Positions 61,105 to 64,000 of a stretch of 64,000 nt of DNA are shown in pieces. The stretch lies in assembly GCF_004804275.1 (NCBI RefSeq), contig NZ_STGI01000002.1, forward strand, positions 62,001 through 126,000, given 5' to 3'. The position numbers and the translations under genes were made by a program. A model generated the notes under the pieces. The model had not been told where the DNA came from. It was given only the letters and a program-made list of their open reading frames with translations, and searched no databases. The first letter of the stretch is position 1; every line of letters begins with the position of its first letter. This DNA comes from Herbaspirillum sp. ST 5-3 (GTDB taxonomy: Bacteria > Pseudomonadota > Gammaproteobacteria > Burkholderiales > Burkholderiaceae_D).

Positions 61105-63173
61105 GCTTCTTCCTTTCTCATGCTGTTCAAGGGCAGGCGCAAGCTGGCGATGGTTCCCTTGTCGGGAATGCTGACGATGTCGAATTCACCGCCGAAATAG
61201 CGCGCGCGCTCATGCATGCCGACGATGCCCCAGCTTTGCCTCGCGGGCTGCACGGAGAAATCGCTGCCCTTTCCGTTGTCTTCGATTTCGATCACGATGG
61301 TGTCCTCGAGCAGAGTGGCGCGGACGGTCGCCCACCAGGCGTGCGCATGCCGCTGCACATTGGTCAGCGCTTCCTGCACGATGCGAAAGATCGCAATGCT
61401 GCGTTCGGCATCGATCTCGAGGTTGTTGAGGTTCTCGTCGATGATGCACTCGCACACCATCTGCGTGCGCCGCTCGATCTCGTGTGAGTACCAGCGCAGC
61501 GCTTCCCATACACCCAGTTGATCGATCACGCTCGGGCGCAGTTCGGACACCACTTCGCGCACCGTCTGCGAGGCACGGTCGACCAGGCCGGAGGCTTCGG
61601 TCAGCAGCCGGTCCGGATCGGAAGCACGGCTGATGCTGACCGACAGATACGCCTTGATGCCCGCCAGAACGCTGCCCAGCGCATCGTGCACCTCGCGCGC
61701 GATGCGCTTGCGTTCGTCCTCGCGGATACGCTCCTGATGCGCGGCCAGTTCGCGCAGGTCTTCACGCGAATCGCGCAGCGCCAGCTCGGTCTGTTTCTGT
61801 TCCGTGATATCCAGCATCGAGCCCGCCGATTTCAACACCCGGCCATACTGGCAGCGCGTGGCTTCCCCCACGCTGATGGTGTAACGGATAGTGCCGTCGG
61901 GGCGAACGATCCGGCTCTCCATCCGGAAATTCCGGCCTTCCTCGCGCGCCTGCGCCATCGCATGCCGGGCCGCGTCCCGGTCTTCCGGGTGAATCCTGCC
62001 GAGAAAATCGTCCAGCGTCGGCGTGACGGATTGCGGCTCCAGTCCGAAGATGCGGAACAACTCGTCCGAACATTTCATTTCGCCGGTTTGCGCATTGATT
62101 TCCCAGCTGCCGAGATGGCCGAGCTTTTGCGCGACGGTCAATACCTGCTGTGCCTGCCACAGGTCCTCTTCGGCCCGCTCCCGCGCGGCGATGTCTTCGG
62201 TCAGGCGCGCGTTGATCGCTGACAGCTCGGCGGTGCGCGCCACCACCAGACTCTGGATGTGGCTGGCACGGGAAGCCTGGACGTGCATCCAGAGTCCGAT
62301 CATGGCGCTGAACAAGACGCCGGCAAGCATGGTCAGCTCGGAGCCGAGCGTGCCGGGAGAAAACGGCGTGGCCTGGGACGAGATCGTGAGATGCCACGGC
62401 GCACCGGCGGCATCGAAGCTTCGCGAGACAAGCATTTGCTTGCGCTGCAGGAGAGGCGGAAACAGGTCATCCATGACCTTGTCCTTGTTCATGTCCTTGC
62501 GGTAGGAGATCAAGTCACCGTCGTTGGCGAAGACATGCGCATGGACGTTAATCCCGAGCTCCGGAGTCTGCGGCAGGGAGGCCGACAGAAGAGCGCTGGA
62601 AACGAGCTCGTCGACATCCACCACGGCCGTGGTATGGCCGAGCACCATGCGGTTGTTCCTGGTGGGCTTGTTGCTCAGTACGGGCAGTGTTACGTTAAAA
62701 ACCCGGTGGCGGTTTGTTTCGCCGACGCGCTGAAATCCGCGAGATGAGAACGTCGAGGGCGCGGCCTTGACGCGCGGCACTGCCTGGTACGCCGGCCAGT
62801 TGTGTCCGTCGGCTAGCGGCGCGGTGCTGAGGTTCTCGATATGCGGATAGCGTTTGAAGATCGGTTGCAGGAAGCTCTCGAATTGCTTTTCGTTCATCGG
62901 CCCGAAGATTTCAAGCGTGTGGTTGATGAGCTCCAACTCATGCATGACGTCTTCAAGCTCGTTGCGGATGGCGGCGACATGCGCGTCGGCACGCTGCTCC
63001 AGCTTGAAATGCTCGAACCTTTCCTCGTAAGCGCGAATGCGGATGGATAGTGAGGTGGTCGCGGCAAGGCACACCGCGAACGTGAGGATCGGCGCGACGG
63101 ACTTGTATGCTCGAAGGCGATGAAAATGGTACATATGCACCGGGAACCAGGTTATCCAGTCCGATCCTCGCAC
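61101..63173 (-). CDS. CHASE-PAS histidine kinase (NarX/HisKA_3 type)
   Basis: 690 residues from the GTG at 63173 (GAGG eight bases upstream); an ATG at 63134 is an alternative. One helix (about 25-45) leads to a periplasmic CHASE-like domain (about 60-250, FLQPIFKRYPHIENLSTAPL). A second helix follows (about 280-300, TMLAGVLFSAMIGLWMHV). PAS (about 360-465, FRIFGLEPQSVTPTLDDFLG) and HisKA_3 with the His in REVHDALGSVLAGIK precede an HATPase domain with EIEDNGKGSDF and SWGIVGMHERA. It senses an external signal and phosphorylates the response regulator encoded downstream. Confidence 0.92.
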   Translation of the reverse strand: MRGSDWITWFPVHMYHFHRLRAYKSVAPILTFAVCLAATTSLSIRIRAYEERFEHFKLEQRADAHVAAIRNELEDVMHELELINHTLEIFGPMNEKQFESFLQPIFKRYPHIENLSTAPLADGHNWPAYQAVPRVKAAPSTFSSRGFQRVGETNRHRVFNVTLPVLSNKPTRNNRMVLGHTTAVVDVDELVSSALLSASLPQTPELGINVHAHVFANDGDLISYRKDMNKDKVMDDLFPPLLQRKQMLVSRSFDAAGAPWHLTISSQATPFSPGTLGSELTMLAGVLFSAMIGLWMHVQASRASHIQSLVVARTAELSAINARLTEDIAARERAEEDLWQAQQVLTVAQKLGHLGSWEINAQTGEMKCSDELFRIFGLEPQSVTPTLDDFLGRIHPEDRDAARHAMAQAREEGRNFRMESRIVRPDGTIRYTISVGEATRCQYGRVLKSAGSMLDITEQKQTELALRDSREDLRELAAHQERIREDERKRIAREVHDALGSVLAGIKAYLSVSISRASDPDRLLTEASGLVDRASQTVREVVSELRPSVIDQLGVWEALRWYSHEIERRTQMVCECIIDENLNNLEIDAERSIAIFRIVQEALTNVQRHAHAWWATVRATLLEDTIVIEIEDNGKGSDFSVQPARQSWGIVGMHERARYFGGEFDIVSIPDKGTIASLRLPLNSMRKEEA

Positions 63174-63547
63174 CCGCAACGCCTCGGCCGGGTGATCCGG
63201 AAAGTTGGGGGATAGAGAATCGTGGGACGGGTGTGCACAGCGAATTTCGGCGCGCTGCCCTGCAAGTTGCCGCGGAGGATTTCGCTGTCTTCCACCCGCC
63301 TCCGCGGTGCTTCATCCTGCAATTGATCGGGATGGACTGCGGTCAAGGTCCGTGCGGCGGATGTCGGCCCGTCGGAAAGCTTCACGCCTCCGATGATGCC
63401 TTGCAACCAATCTACTATCGACCTATGCAGGACAATCGTCAATCCCATGGAGGCGGGAAGAATTTGGATTACTTTTATTTGCTTGACTCAGGTCAATTTG
63501 CAGCATGCGCGAGGCCGCATTCGCAACAGCATGCAGGCGTCGCGGCT
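63174..63547. other. Intergenic region
   Basis: About 375 bp upstream of the kinase gene, downstream of the amidohydrolase-like gene. No supported gene or clear terminator was found. Confidence 0.4.
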
Positions 63548-64000
63548 TTATCTGGCGGTCGCGGTCTCCAGTCTGTTGCGCGCTGCCGAGCTTCGCAGCG
63601 TGTCGATGATAATGCGGCGCAGTTGCCGCCAGTGTTCGCCGGGCTGGCGTACATGCTTCTGATTGATTTCCAGCTCGATGCCGAGATAGCTCGCTTCCTC
63701 GAAGCGCCGCCGCAGGTAAACCGTGAAACCGTCGGCCGTACCGGTGTAGGGGTAGTTCAGCCGCGTCTTGAGTGCATGGGCCGCGCTTCGCAGCGCGTTT
63801 TTCCAGCGCTGGCACAGCTCCGCTTCGGCTCGCCGCGCCGGGTCGTACAGCAGCCCGAGGTCGGCGTTGCGTACCTCGCCGTTGAGTTCCGGCGTGAAGC
63901 TGTGACAGGAGATGTGAATCACGCGTGCGCCGCCGGCGACCGCTTGCGCGATCTGCGTCTCGGCCTTGGTGCGGTAGGGGCGGTAATAGCGCTGGAAGAT
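63548..64000 (-). CDS. N-formylglutamate amidohydrolase-like protein (runs off the right edge)
   Basis: The frame is open from base 64000 to the stop at 63548, about 150 residues; a GTG at 63922 is internal. It shows YRPYRTKAETQIAQAV and VIHISCHSFTPELNGEVRNA, with the HxxxH-like zinc region, plus LGLLYDPARRAEAELC and LGIELEINQKHV. This is the C-terminal half of the N-formylglutamate amidohydrolase family, which hydrolyses N-formyl amino acids. The N-terminal part lies beyond the window. Confidence 0.8.
   Translation of the reverse strand: MFQRYYRPYRTKAETQIAQAVAGGARVIHISCHSFTPELNGEVRNADLGLLYDPARRAEAELCQRWKNALRSAAHALKTRLNYPYTGTADGFTVYLRRRFEEASYLGIELEINQKHVRQPGEHWRQLRRIIIDTLRSSAARNRLETATAR

Noticed and set aside
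1..64000. CRISPR array or phage structural genes
   Set aside because: No regularly spaced direct repeats and no capsid, tail or terminase-like proteins were found.

Overview
The window is GC-rich and densely coded, and its gene content (phasin-like protein, CsbD, BON lipoprotein, MocR, abundant GGDEF/EAL proteins, an Atm1-type exporter) suggests a free-living betaproteobacterium of the order Burkholderiales, most likely Oxalobacteraceae. That placement is inferred from protein character; no rRNA or tRNA gene is present to confirm it.

Layout. (1) 1-2565, 8217-12108 and 15559-17452 hold surface-polysaccharide or glycan-decoration genes: glycosyltransferases, two radical SAM proteins, a carbamoyltransferase, a GT9 heptosyltransferase-like protein and a UDP-glucuronate decarboxylase-like enzyme. 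Between them lie stress and transport genes: an Atm1-type ABC exporter, an SRPBCC-Hsp20 fusion, a cation/proton antiporter, a SemiSWEET-like protein, a FAD/Rieske oxidoreductase, a dienelactone-hydrolase-like protein lacking its nucleophile, and a BON lipoprotein. (2) 17641-19151 carries small membrane proteins. (3) 19328-22582 is a decayed integron: a frameshifted and truncated intI, a candidate attI, two recognisable attC sites, three cassette genes, and an intact IS3-family element inserted at the stop codon of the third cassette. (4) 23107-26443 has stress and storage genes (CsbD, hemolysin III-like, phasin-like, alpha/beta hydrolase, DUF2127). (5) 26991-35262 is a catabolic locus: a MocR-type regulator facing a five-gene operon (aminotransferase, HyuA, HyuB, maleate isomerase/racemase-like, periplasmic binding protein). 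The same short palindrome lies in both promoter regions.

(6) 36551-54867 is a signalling district with four GGDEF proteins (three also with EAL), a two-domain KaiC-like ATPase with a small partner, and a hybrid histidine kinase with two receivers and an HPt domain. GST/TetR and LysR/cupin pairs are embedded in it, each with a candidate operator. A roughly 120-bp imperfect palindrome precedes the hybrid kinase. (7) 55206-60309 is an electron-transfer module: 2Fe-2S ferredoxin, exported protein, membrane-anchored flavin/2Fe-2S reductase, four-helix membrane protein and eight-haem cytochrome c, followed by a cation diffusion facilitator. It is bracketed by an intact ferredoxin gene and a truncated ferredoxin copy in the same orientation. 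(8) 60475-63173 is a NarL-type two-component system, and the right edge cuts an N-formylglutamate amidohydrolase-like gene.

The most unusual items are the integron relic with its IS-capped array, the shared MocR operators, the KaiC/GGDEF-EAL operon, the ferredoxin-bracketed cytochrome module, the long palindrome at 51547-51669, and several enzymes missing a key catalytic residue.
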